A stretch of 35,192 nucleotides of DNA from Novosphingobium sp. GTDB lineage: Bacteria > Pseudomonadota > Alphaproteobacteria > Sphingomonadales > Sphingomonadaceae. A model generated the notes under the pieces. That model was not told the origin of the DNA and ran no database searches. It saw only the letters and a list, made by a program, of their open reading frames with translations. Position 1 is the stretch's first letter; each line of letters opens with the position of its first letter. The DNA lies in NCBI GenBank assembly GCA_023266625.1, contig JAHFPT010000039.1:1-35192 (forward strand), written 5' to 3'. Shown here in pieces: positions 1 to 7,458 of the stretch. Both the position numbers and the translations under genes were made by a program.

Positions 1-1
1 G

Positions 2-76
2 GGGCTGCATCTCTATTGCGAGACTCATTGGGACAGCCAGGGCAACTGGCCGTTTCGCGGCAAGCAGTGCGGTTGA
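2..76 (+). CDS. C-terminal end of an unidentified protein (partial)
   Basis: The frame entering at base 2 codes for about 24 residues (including CETHWDSQGNWPF) and stops at TGA 74-76. Third codon positions in this frame are strongly G/C, unlike the other two frames, which is the main reason to think it is coding. I do not recognise the family and the rest of the gene lies outside the window. It is on the same strand as the tRNA that follows about 80 bp later. Confidence 0.35.
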   Translation, partial: GLHLYCETHWDSQGNWPFRGKQCG

Positions 77-132
77 CCACGGCGAATCTGCACCCTATGT
101 GCGCCGCCTGCACCCGCGCCCTTGTGGTGATA

Positions 133-162
133 TTTGGTGCGGCGGGATTTGGTGCGGCGGAG
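133..162. repeat. 15-bp tandem direct repeat running into the tRNA 5' end
   Basis: The 13-mer TTTGGTGCGGCGG occurs twice, at 133-145 and 148-160, with a 15-bp period. The second copy includes the first five bases of the tRNA acceptor stem (GGCGG). It may be a small slippage duplication or a trace of recombination at the tRNA 5' side. Confidence 0.6.
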
Positions 163-232
163 TAGCTCAGCTGGTTAGAGCAGCGGAATCATAATCCGCG
201 TGTCGGGGGTTCAAGTCCCTCCTCCGCTACCA
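156..232 (+). tRNA. tRNA-Met (anticodon CAT)
   Basis: A complete 77-nt cloverleaf. The acceptor stem GGCGGAG pairs with CTCCGCT, with one G-U pair at the first position. The D arm is GCTC/GAGC, the anticodon stem GCGGA/TCCGC has loop ATCATAA (anticodon CAT), and the T arm is GGGGG/CCCTC with TTCAAGT. The discriminator is A and CCA is encoded. The first base pair is a wobble pair and the overall sequence resembles the elongator tRNA-Met of alphaproteobacteria. tRNA-Ile2 (CAT read as AUA after lysidine modification) is the alternative, less likely by overall sequence. Confidence 0.95.
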
Positions 233-329
233 TCACCCAATTTCACCGGATTTCACCCCATCCCAGGAAGTGCCAGTAAATGGCAGTTTTCTGTGGGTTA
301 CAGGGATGGTGTCCCAGGACGTGGTGTAG

Positions 330-569
330 CTTGGGGGTGAGGTGGGGCCAACCCTCGCTGATGCCTATCGCCGGATTCACCGAATGGCGTTCGATGAAGC
401 CTATGAAGCAGGCTGGCTCAACCGCCGCGTCGAGATCGTCGTGCACGACGAGAACGGTTTGCCGTTCGGCAGGCTGCGCAACGCCGTGGAAGGCTTTGAC
501 TGGCTTGTCGAGCAGGGCTGCATTGCCGTCGCCGGGGCCTATAGTGGAGTCAACGCCATCGCCTTGCCC
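330..569 (+). pseudogene. Remnant of an ABC-type periplasmic ligand-binding protein
   Basis: About 80 codons resemble the N-terminal part of branched-chain-amino-acid-type substrate-binding proteins (Peripla_BP_6-like): residues reading ADAYRRIHRMAFDEAYEAG, then VEIVVHDENGLPFG, then LVEQGCIAVAGAYSG. The frame is closed by TAG at 327-329 just upstream, so the signal peptide is missing. After about base 569 the translation loses all resemblance to the family, although it stays open to 746. Intact members run to about 350-400 residues. The piece is therefore truncated at both ends and is unlikely to make a working protein. It lies less than 100 bp from the tRNA, which suggests a rearrangement boundary. 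Confidence 0.6.
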
Positions 570-890
570 AGTCCGCAGCTGCTGCCGGTGACCAGCGTGC
601 CTTGCCCTCAAGTTGCAGGCCCATTGCTTGTCTTTTCAAGACTGTCGCGGGCATCGTCATCGCATCGCGCGGTAGGCAGACTTTTCCCAGCGGAACGCGT
701 GAAGGACAATGCGTATATTTTACCGTCGGCAATATTCATAATATGAAACACTGGCCAGTAGATTGTCTTGAGCCTTGGCAGGACCGGCGACGGTTCGCAC
801 GACCCGCTTGGCCCGAAGCGAACTTTGGCTATAGCAATTGGTCGGGCACATGTGCCGTCCGGCGAAAATTGACTCAGGGGGACTGTGGTG
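570..890. other. Non-coding stretch upstream of the MarR gene
   Basis: I see no convincing gene here. The open frames lack G/C-biased third positions and any family resemblance. It contains a relatively AT-rich patch around 715-750 with the 13-bp palindrome listed separately, and the ribosome-binding site of the MarR gene (AGGGGGA, 876-882). Confidence 0.5.
735..747. promoter_or_regulatory. Perfect 13-bp palindrome TTCATAATATGAA, candidate operator
   Basis: TTCATA and TATGAA are exact inverted arms around one central A. The site lies about 145 bp upstream of the MarR gene start in an AT-rich patch. Related TATGAA-containing sites occur upstream of the P450 (2739-2751), the nat-AmDH-like gene (5749-5761) and the BVMO (11083-11095). 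MarR-family repressors bind short AT-rich palindromes, so autoregulation is plausible but inferred. Confidence 0.45.
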
Positions 891-1406
891 ATGGCCGGAA
901 GAGAAACGGTACGAAGCAAGGCCGTCGGCACGCGCCGGACCGGGCCCGAGGCGTCCGGGACCAGGCCGCCTCCCAAGGTCCTGCGCGACGAGCGGCTCGA
1001 CGCCGACATAAATGAGATCCTCGAGATCATCTCGGATGCCCAGCGCGCTGTTGACCGGCAACTGAAGTCCTTGTCGCGCAAGGTGAAACTTCCGCCGCGC
1101 GGCATATTTACCCTCACCCTGATCCATGCAGGGCTCGATCGGCCGAGCCTGCTGGTGGACTACTTCGATGCATTGCCAAGCACCATGACGCTCGAAGTCG
1201 ACAGGCTCGTCGAGGCCGGCCTCGTCACCCGCAAATCAGACTCGCAGGATCGGCGCATCATCCGACTCGCGCTCACCAGGAAGGGAAACAAGTTCCGGGA
1301 GGACGTGATGGATACGGTCAACACCATGTTCCTCCCCAAGATCAGCGCGATTCCCAAGGCTGAGTTCAGCGACTGCCTCAAGACCCTCAGGAAGTTCGTT
1401 TACTGA
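891..1406 (+). CDS. MarR-family winged-helix transcriptional regulator
   Basis: A 171-residue protein. The ATG at 891 is preferred over in-frame GTGs at 885 and 888 because AGGGGGA sits 8 nt before it. The basic, proline-rich first 30 residues look disordered. From about residue 35 the protein is helical. The recognition helix and wing region reads STMTLEVDRLVEAGLVTRK followed by the MarR-type D-R-R of the wing (DSQDRR). It probably acts as a dimeric, ligand-responsive repressor. Its target is not known. The 13-bp palindrome upstream and the similar half-sites in front of several neighbouring catabolic genes make it a candidate regulator of the left-hand cluster. It converges with the P450 gene; the two stop codons are only about 12 bp apart with no obvious terminator between them. 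Confidence 0.88.
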   Translation: MAGRETVRSKAVGTRRTGPEASGTRPPPKVLRDERLDADINEILEIISDAQRAVDRQLKSLSRKVKLPPRGIFTLTLIHAGLDRPSLLVDYFDALPSTMTLEVDRLVEAGLVTRKSDSQDRRIIRLALTRKGNKFREDVMDTVNTMFLPKISAIPKAEFSDCLKTLRKFVY

Positions 1407-1418
1407 GAGGTCCACTCG

Positions 1419-2675
1419 TCAGGCGTCCCATTCGAGCCAGACCTGGTTGGGTCGCATGGTGTGGCCACCGTGATAGGTCAGTGTCTTGCCCGGGGTCAGC
1501 CGGAAGAGCGGCAACCGCCCCAGCAGTTCCTCATAGAACACCTGGAGTTCGATGCGGGCGAGATGTGCGCCGACGCAGCGATGCGGGCCAGCGCCGAACA
1601 CGATGTGGGCATTGGTTTCGCGCGCAAGATCATACTTTTCCGGTCCGGGAAACTTGCGGGGATCGAGATTTGCGCCGGGCAGGAAGACGACCATCTGGTC
1701 GCCTTCCTTCATGAAAGCGCCATCCAGAGTGGTGTCCGCCGTCGCCCGGCGGCGGGGGAGCGCAAAGCTGTAGCGCCGCAGCATTTCCTCCACCGCGCCG
1801 GGGATGAGCGAGGGGTCCGCGCGCAAGCGGCGTTGCAAATCGACGTCGCGCGCGAGATGGAGTCCGGCAAAGCCGATCCCGTTCATCACCGTGTCCAGCC
1901 CGCCAAGGAAAAGGATGGCGCACAGGTCCTCGATATCATCGACGGTTGCCGGACGACCATCGAACTCCATCTTCCACAATGCACTAAGGAGGTCATCGCG
2001 GGGATTGACGCGGCGATCCTCGACCGTCGCCTTCATCAGGTCGGCCACTTCGACCTGAAAGTCGGCAAGCCTGTGCTGCTCGTTTTCCAAGGCGTCGAAC
2101 TGGGCCTGCGCCAAGGGCAGGTAAACCGACTTCTGGTCAACTGGCAGGCCGAGCAGTTCGAGAAATACGGTGATCGGCAACGGCTCGGCGATCGCCGCCA
2201 TGAGCTCGCAGTGGCCGTGGGGCCGCACGGCTTCGATCAGCTCCGCAGCCAAGGCCCTGATCTTGCCCTGCATCGCCATCATCTTCCTTGGCGCGAACCA
2301 GGCCTGCAGCGGTTCGCGGTACACGCCGTGCTCGGGCGGATCGAGCGAGATCGGCACCGGGCGCGGTACACGGCGCGGTCGCTGCGCCAGGTACTCATCG
2401 ACCATCTGCTGCATCTCCTCGGGAAATGCCTTGCTCGTAAACAGCTCCGGATCGCGCGAGGCTGTGAAGTTCGCCTCATAGCTCAGCAGCATCCAGACCC
2501 CGCCGTTGTAGGGGGTCCAGAACACCGGCGGTGCTTCCTTGTGGAGCCTCAGGATCATCTTGTGCGGATCGGCGAGATATTCGGGATCGTTGAACATGTC
2601 GAAGGCATAGACCAGCGATTCCGGAATGTGATCCGGGCGGTCCGCCATCGGTTGCGCCTGTGCCTGCGATGCCAT
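1419..2675 (-). CDS. Cytochrome P450, CYP101 (P450cam)-like
   Basis: A 418-residue soluble bacterial P450 of normal length. Visible signatures are the I-helix GGLDTV (258-263, identical to the P450cam segment with its D-T pair), the ExxR motif EMLR (297-300), and the haem loop FGAGPHRCVG (360-369) with Cys367 as thiolate ligand. The N-terminal region (IPESLVYAFDMFNDP, then WTPYNGGVW) also follows the P450cam pattern. It should hydroxylate a small hydrophobic substrate using electrons from a [2Fe-2S] ferredoxin and reductase. No adjacent redox-partner genes are present. The start is supported by GGAGG 5 nt upstream. It faces a decayed nat-AmDH-like gene across a 157-bp divergent region holding a near-palindrome. 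Confidence 0.95.
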   Translation of the reverse strand: MASQAQAQPMADRPDHIPESLVYAFDMFNDPEYLADPHKMILRLHKEAPPVFWTPYNGGVWMLLSYEANFTASRDPELFTSKAFPEEMQQMVDEYLAQRPRRVPRPVPISLDPPEHGVYREPLQAWFAPRKMMAMQGKIRALAAELIEAVRPHGHCELMAAIAEPLPITVFLELLGLPVDQKSVYLPLAQAQFDALENEQHRLADFQVEVADLMKATVEDRRVNPRDDLLSALWKMEFDGRPATVDDIEDLCAILFLGGLDTVMNGIGFAGLHLARDVDLQRRLRADPSLIPGAVEEMLRRYSFALPRRRATADTTLDGAFMKEGDQMVVFLPGANLDPRKFPGPEKYDLARETNAHIVFGAGPHRCVGAHLARIELQVFYEELLGRLPLFRLTPGKTLTYHGGHTMRPNQVWLEWDA

Positions 2676-2737
2676 CGATGCCTCCGGTTTGCTTTTCCCG
2701 ACCGCTGTTTGAGTCGGCAGCGGATCCTATCAATGTA

Positions 2738-2752
2738 TTTGCATTTATGAAA
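2738..2752. promoter_or_regulatory. Imperfect palindrome in the divergent P450 promoter region
   Basis: TTTGCATTTATGAAA has near-symmetric arms (TTTgCAT and ATGAAA, with one extra G on the left). Its right half is the TATGAA half-site also found at 742-747, 5756-5761 and 11090-11095. It lies 63 bp upstream of the P450 start, a sensible position for an operator. Confidence 0.35.
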
Positions 2753-2832
2753 TATCCATACGGGTCCGAGCGAAAGTATTTCATCCAACGAACAAACGTG
2801 CCATGCTCGCCGCTGTGGAGAGGAGAAGATCG

Positions 2833-3572
2833 ATGGCCATTCGCATTGCGCATTGGGGAACCGGCGGCACCGGGCGGCAGGGCTTCGCGGCATCATCGGT
2901 CATCCGGGGCTGGAACTTGTCGGCCTCATGGTCCAGCGGCCGGAAAACGCAGGACGCGACGCCGGAGAAATCGTCGGCCTGAAGGAAACCGGCATCAAGG
3001 CAACCAACTCGGTCGACGAAGTGCTTGCGCAGAAGCCAGACTGCCTCGCCTATTTCGGCGACGGCGTAGGTCAGGCGGAACAAAGCATCGAGAACGTCGT
3101 CCGCTTTCTCGAAGCCGGGATCGACGTGGTCACGACCTCGTTCGCCAGTCTGGTCCATCCCATGTTCGCGCCCGACGAGCAGCGCGTGCCGATCGAAGCC
3201 GCCTGCAGCAAGGGCGGGACCAGTTTCTTCGCTACGGGAATCGAGCCCGGCCTTGCCAGCGATCACCTGCCTATGGCGCTGCTGACCGGGATCGAGCGGG
3301 TCGATTCGCTGCGCGTCTCGGAGATTTCGACCTATGCGTTCTATCCGGTCGAGCATGTCCAGCGTGTCGTCTTCGGCTTTGGCGAACCGCTGAGCTACGT
3401 TCCGCCGCTCACGCAAGGCAACCGCATTACCCAGACCTGGGGCCCTGTGGTGCATGGCCTTGCCCACGCGGTCGGCGTCAAGCTCGATGGCCTGCGCGAA
3501 TGGTTCGAATATGCGACCACCAGCGTCGATCTCGAAACTGCCTTTGGAACGGTCAGGCCCGTGCCATCTTAA
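2833..3572 (+). pseudogene. Frameshifted and truncated nat-AmDH/DapB-like NAD(P)-dependent oxidoreductase
   Basis: The ATG at 2833 begins MAIRIAHWGTGGTGRQ, a Rossmann nucleotide-binding start. At about 2880-2883 the reading frame must move from the ATG frame to the frame containing GLRGIIGHPGLELVGLMV, most simply by a 1-nt deletion. That frame then runs open to TAA 3570-3572. Compared with the intact paralogue at 4557-5603 (348 residues), the last roughly 110 residues are missing. The truncated tail runs into the convergent luciferase-like gene, overlapping it by 20 bp. Two independent lesions make a pseudogene likely, though the first could be a sequencing error. The family acts on C-N or C-O bonds of keto/amino compounds with NAD(P)H. 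Confidence 0.75.
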
Positions 3573-4527
3573 CCGCCTGCGCCGCGTTTTCGAGGTATGG
3601 CCAGGCAATCGCCGGAGGCAGCCCGCCGCACAATGGGTGTAGTGGCAGCAGCTGGCCGCTGCCGATTAAGCTGGCCGCCTCGGCCACGCTGTAAATTCGG
3701 TAGGGGCCTGGGGAAGCCCTCAGCTCCTCCACAGTCTTGGCGCGGGTGATGCTGGCGACGCCGCTTTGGCCATGGCGATAGCCGGCGGCGGCAATGGCAT
3801 CGTGGAGGATGAACGGGCCCAGTTCGTCCCAGGCCCGGTCGATATCATCGGAAACGAACACGCCTGTGGGCGTATCCGCGTCGGTGAAGCGGGATACGCC
3901 TGGTTTGTGCCCGCTTGCCCGGCATTCGGCTTCATAGGCTTCGGCGAGACCCGGTGGATTGCCCTGCGCCACGAAACCCAATCCATGGCGTGCGGCTCGC
4001 TTCACCGCAGCCACACTGCCGCCGGCGATCATCAGCGTTGGGCCTCCCGGCGAAAGCGGACCGGGCGTAATGTGTACGCGTTTCCCATCGATCTGAAGTG
4101 GTTCGCCGCGCAGCAGTTCCAGCAGGAGGTCCAGCTTGTCATTCGCGGCGGCACCCCGCCGATGATAGTCAAGGCCGAACTGATCGTATTCTTCCTCGCG
4201 GTGACCGATCGCAAGCACATAACTCACCCTGCCCTTGCTGATGATGTCGAGCAGGCACATGTCCTCGGCCAGCCGCACCGTTTCGTAAAGTGGCAGGACC
4301 AGCGCCGCGAGCATGATCGGCAGCGTTGTCGTTCGCGCGGCCAGCGCCGATGCGAGGACTATTGGCGAAGGAAGGTGATTGTCATGCGCGCCATGGTGTT
4401 CGGAAAGCATCGCGGCAACCGCGCCGCGCGTCTCGGCCCATGAACACATCTCGATCGCCCCATCGTAAAGCGAGGGGAGCGATGCCCCGCCCTTGGGCGC
4501 GCGCATGTCGAAGCGAAGCGTGAACAT
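3553..4527 (-). CDS. LLM-class flavin-dependent oxidoreductase (luciferase-like)
   Basis: A 324-residue protein with the TIM-barrel pattern of bacterial luciferase-like monooxygenases: EHHGAHDNHLPSP (about 43-55) after strand 2, the LYETVRLAEDMCLLDIISKGR stretch (about 80-100) and the central PTLMIAGGSV strand. These enzymes use FMNH2 or F420 to oxygenate or reduce carbonyl and aldehyde substrates. The cofactor cannot be settled by eye. The start has AGGGAGG upstream at normal spacing. It follows the nat-AmDH-like gene by 29 bp and is probably co-transcribed with it. Its 3' end overlaps the end of the convergent nat-AmDH-like remnant, so rearrangement has occurred right at its tail. Confidence 0.88.
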   Translation of the reverse strand: MFTLRFDMRAPKGGASLPSLYDGAIEMCSWAETRGAVAAMLSEHHGAHDNHLPSPIVLASALAARTTTLPIMLAALVLPLYETVRLAEDMCLLDIISKGRVSYVLAIGHREEEYDQFGLDYHRRGAAANDKLDLLLELLRGEPLQIDGKRVHITPGPLSPGGPTLMIAGGSVAAVKRAARHGLGFVAQGNPPGLAEAYEAECRASGHKPGVSRFTDADTPTGVFVSDDIDRAWDELGPFILHDAIAAAGYRHGQSGVASITRAKTVEELRASPGPYRIYSVAEAASLIGSGQLLPLHPLCGGLPPAIAWPYLENAAQAVKMARA

Positions 4528-4556
4528 TTAAGCCTCCCTGATTTTCTCCAGCGCGT

Positions 4557-5603
4557 TCAGACTGTGACTACGATCTTGCCCGTGAAAGCGTGAAGGTCGG
4601 CCAGATCCTTCACGCCTGGCGTAGCGGCGAGCACGACGGGGATGGCGTGGACCGCATGCATGGCCGTCGCAAGGCAGCCCATGTCAGTATGGTCCTCGCC
4701 CTTGATGCCGAGCAGCAGTTGCAGCCGCATCGACGGTGCGCCGTCGAACTCGATCTCGTATCCCCGCCGCTGCGACCATTCGGGCTTCACGTCGGGTGCC
4801 AGCCAGGTGACATGTTCGACCGAAATCGTAACCTCGCCGCAATCGGCCTTCGCCCCGAACCTGATGGCTCCGACTGTTCCGGCGGGCACTTTGCCGGCAA
4901 GCACCTCGATTTCGCGGGAGGTCAACGCGACCTCGCGGAAGGCCGAGACCGAATCGACCTTGAGGCCGAGAGCCTTGGCCAGCACGGTCGCAGTCCCTGC
5001 AAAGGGGCTTGGCCGGTCGCCGCCAAGCGGTGTTTCGTAAGCCGCGGGCTTGCCATAGCCCATCACGTCGAACAGCATGACCGGACTGTTATAGCCGGAG
5101 TAGTCGAGTGCCTCTCGAACAGTGATAGTGTCGCACCTATATGAAAGACGGGATAGCACGGGCGCGATCGCTTCGCCGTAGAAGCCGGGATAGATGCCTA
5201 GGCCCAGGAACGTGGCGTTACCTTTCTGACACGCCTGCTCCAGCCGGTCGGCCCAGGCCGGATTGTATGCGTAGGTGTCGATGAACGAGCTTCCGGTGGA
5301 GACAACATCGATCCCCGCCGATAACAGTTCCACGATATCTTCGACGCAGGCTTCGCCGTGCCGCTCGACGTTGCCCATGTACAGGACGATGTCCGGCCTC
5401 GAAGCGATGATGGTTTCCCGGCTTTCGGTCGAGATCACTCCGGTCACCGGACGATCAACGAGCGCGCCGGCGTCTTGCCCGACCTTGTCCGGATCATAAA
5501 CCCTGACCCCGACGAGTTCCAGATCGGGATCATCGATCACTGCCCGTAGCGCCAGCTTGCCAGTAACTCCCGTCGCCCATTGAGCAACCCGTGTCGTTCC
5601 CAT
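4557..5603 (-). CDS. NAD(P)-dependent amine dehydrogenase/DapB-like oxidoreductase
   Basis: A 348-residue protein starting at ATG 5603, chosen because AGAGGA stands 7 nt upstream and the conserved Rossmann start MGTTRVAQWATGVTGK follows. The frame is open further upstream but without family resemblance. The N-terminal domain carries the GxTG nucleotide loop; the ELVGVRVYDPDKVGQDAG segment and the GIDVVSTGSSF strand are typical of proteins annotated as dihydrodipicolinate-reductase-like or 'NAD(P)H-dependent amine dehydrogenase' (nat-AmDH group, related to 2,4-diaminopentanoate dehydrogenase). Whether it makes or oxidises an amine or handles a plain carbonyl cannot be told. It is likely the first gene of a two-gene unit with the luciferase-like enzyme. 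A decayed paralogue lies on the other side of that enzyme in opposite orientation. Confidence 0.8.
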   Translation of the reverse strand: MGTTRVAQWATGVTGKLALRAVIDDPDLELVGVRVYDPDKVGQDAGALVDRPVTGVISTESRETIIASRPDIVLYMGNVERHGEACVEDIVELLSAGIDVVSTGSSFIDTYAYNPAWADRLEQACQKGNATFLGLGIYPGFYGEAIAPVLSRLSYRCDTITVREALDYSGYNSPVMLFDVMGYGKPAAYETPLGGDRPSPFAGTATVLAKALGLKVDSVSAFREVALTSREIEVLAGKVPAGTVGAIRFGAKADCGEVTISVEHVTWLAPDVKPEWSQRRGYEIEFDGAPSMRLQLLLGIKGEDHTDMGCLATAMHAVHAIPVVLAATPGVKDLADLHAFTGKIVVTV

Positions 5604-5748
5604 GCCCTTGTCCTCTTCACAAGCCGCAATGACGAACCAGCTGCCAGTCATGCGTTGCCAATTTTCTGGCTATAGACGTCCTTGCTGCGTTTCGCGCCAC
5701 GCATATCCGATTCGATAGGCTGACCGGAACCGGACCAACGGAACATAA

Positions 5749-5777
5749 TTCCATATATGAAATATATATCTATGGAA
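5749..5777. promoter_or_regulatory. Nested inverted repeats in an AT-rich patch, candidate operator
   Basis: TTCCATA (5749-5755) and TATGGAA (5771-5777) form a perfect 7-bp inverted repeat across 15 bp. The left part also forms TTCCATATATGAA, matching the palindrome at 735-747 in 10 of 13 positions. It is about 145 bp upstream of the nat-AmDH-like start at 5603. Confidence 0.45.
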
Positions 5778-5884
5778 AGACAGACTGCCGCGTATGCTGC
5801 CTTGGCGTGGCTGATCTTGCTCTGCTTGCCCTCGTCCCGTCTGCACGCGGATGATCGAACCGGCAGTCTGCGCCCGAGCAAATC

Positions 5885-6214
5885 TCAGTCGAACCGCACG
5901 CGGATCGATTCCGGGTCGAGCCGCAGCCTGTGTAGCCTGTCGAGCAGCAGATTGAGCGCTGTTGCCATTTCGACGCGGGCGAAATGCTGGCCGATGCACA
6001 TGTGCGCACCCATGCTGAAGGCGGCGCGATTTCGCGTGCCTCGGGACACATCGGAACGGTCGAGATCGGCTGGAGTCAGCCCGGTGACCATCGCCCCCCA
6101 GGTCAGCCGTTCGTTTAGTGACGCAATCTCCAGTGCCATGGCTCGTTTCCCAAATTTTTCTTCTTCAAGCATGGTCGTAGACCGTTCCGGCGGAATGTTC
6201 GCAATCCCTCGCAA
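5885..6214 (-). pseudogene. C-terminal fragment of a cytochrome P450
   Basis: About half of this 109-codon frame is recognisably P450: DVSRGTRNRAAF, the complete haem-binding loop FSMGAHMCIGQHFARVEM, and an L-helix-like stretch ending LRLDPES. The I-helix, ExxR and everything N-terminal are absent. The final residues IRVRFD look like the family's usual last strand joined directly after DPES, suggesting a small internal deletion as well. The first 50 codons (EEEKFGKRAMALEIASLNERL and around) are not recognised. The piece lies just downstream of the amidohydrolase gene on the same strand and cannot form an active P450. Confidence 0.7.
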
Positions 6215-6248
6215 AAACCAATCGACCGGGCCGGAGCCATCGCCGGTC
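6213..6248 (-). terminator. Possible weak intrinsic terminator after the amidohydrolase
   Basis: On the minus strand GACCGG and CCGGTC (6243-6248 and 6224-6229) can pair across a 13-nt loop, followed after 6 nt by TTTTT. The stem begins inside the stop codon of the amidohydrolase gene. The spacing to the T-run is longer than ideal, so it may be weak. Confidence 0.35.
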
Positions 6249-7443
6249 AGTCGATCGGAATATTATATACTCTCGCGGCATTGCCGCTGAAGAACTTGAA
6301 GCGCTCGTCTGCCGACATCGACGCAATTGGCTCTTCGAGATGGTCGAGATCGTCCGGAAACAGGCATGCCGGATGCGGAAAGTCCGTTTCGAAGAGCAGA
6401 TTATCGATCCCGACCTGACGCATGGTATCCAACAAATTCTCACGCTCGAAGAACGTGCATGCATAAATCTGCCGACGAAAGACATCCTCGAACGGCTCGT
6501 GCGTGAGCCCGGCTTCCCGGCTCATGTAGGACAGCGCTTCAAGCAGGTAGGGGACCCATCCAGCACCGCTTTCGACCGAGACGATCTTCAGCGTGGGATA
6601 GCGCTCCAGCATCTTCGACATGAGGATGTTGGCCATGACCCGAAGATTACCGATGAACAGCATGACGCCGCCAAGCGCGAGCTGCTCGTCTGGCGTGCGC
6701 TCGGGCCAGCTCGCGTCCGCGTACCAGGACATCGCGACGTCCGACGATCCGATGTGGAAATTGACCGGCAGATCGAGACCGGTGCACACCTCCCAAAGGG
6801 GGTTCCAGCTTTCGTGCCCGAGCGACGGATAGCCGTGCGTGTGGGGATCCGGATTGATGTTCACGCCATGCAGGCCCATTGTCTGGCAACGCTCGGCTTC
6901 CGCGACCGCCTTCTTGACGTCCCACCAGGGAAGCAGCGCCATGGGCAGGATCCGGTTGCCCGATTCGGCCTGCATTTCCGCCATTGCGTCGTTGAATATC
7001 TCGATGCTGACCTCGCGCAGCGACTGATCGACCTGCATGGCTTTCTGCCCGCCGAAGCCAAGCACGTTGGGATAGGCTATCTGCGCATGGAGACCCGCCT
7101 CGTCCATGTACCGAAGACGAGCCTTGACGTCGTGTGCTCCCTCATGAACGTCAGGGAGTTCGCTTTCGATAAATTTCATGCCATTGATTTTCGAGCCGTC
7201 CTTCATGACCGCGCTGTTCGCACCAGCCGGCGCCAGGAAGACATCGTCCTCGATGATCCATCGGCTGACGCCATCGCGTGTCACGAACCTCGGCACCCGA
7301 TCTTTCAGCGATGCCGGTGCCCGCGACGTCCACAAGTCGTACCATTCGCTGACGTGGGTATCGACGTCGATAACCTTGATACCTTTAAGCATCTCGCGCG
7401 TCGTCTGACGGTTTTCGCGCTTTAACGGGATGACAGTGCTCAT
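6247..7443 (-). CDS. Amidohydrolase family 2 metal-dependent hydrolase/decarboxylase
   Basis: A 398-residue protein of the amidohydrolase-2 (PF04909-type) TIM-barrel family. Visible metal or catalytic segments are VIDVDTHVSEW (about 24-34), LPVNFHIGSSD in the middle of the chain and LLFETDFPHPACLF near residue 350, whose Asp is the usual catalytic acid. Members hydrolyse lactones, amides and ring-cleavage products or decarboxylate aromatic acids; the substrate here is unknown. ATG 7443 has GGAGAG 8 nt upstream. It lies 15 bp after the COG3653-type amidohydrolase gene and is almost surely co-transcribed with it. A second, more distant family member lies at 28984-30456. Confidence 0.88.
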   Translation of the reverse strand: MSTVIPLKRENRQTTREMLKGIKVIDVDTHVSEWYDLWTSRAPASLKDRVPRFVTRDGVSRWIIEDDVFLAPAGANSAVMKDGSKINGMKFIESELPDVHEGAHDVKARLRYMDEAGLHAQIAYPNVLGFGGQKAMQVDQSLREVSIEIFNDAMAEMQAESGNRILPMALLPWWDVKKAVAEAERCQTMGLHGVNINPDPHTHGYPSLGHESWNPLWEVCTGLDLPVNFHIGSSDVAMSWYADASWPERTPDEQLALGGVMLFIGNLRVMANILMSKMLERYPTLKIVSVESGAGWVPYLLEALSYMSREAGLTHEPFEDVFRRQIYACTFFERENLLDTMRQVGIDNLLFETDFPHPACLFPDDLDHLEEPIASMSADERFKFFSGNAARVYNIPID

Positions 7444-7458
7444 GGTAATGCTCTCCGA

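Noticed and set aside
1461-2750. Long plus-strand open frame (about 429 codons) opposite the P450 gene
   Set aside because: It is the antisense shadow of a GC-rich P450 gene. It has no recognisable domain, is His/Arg-rich, and the minus-strand product has every P450 motif.
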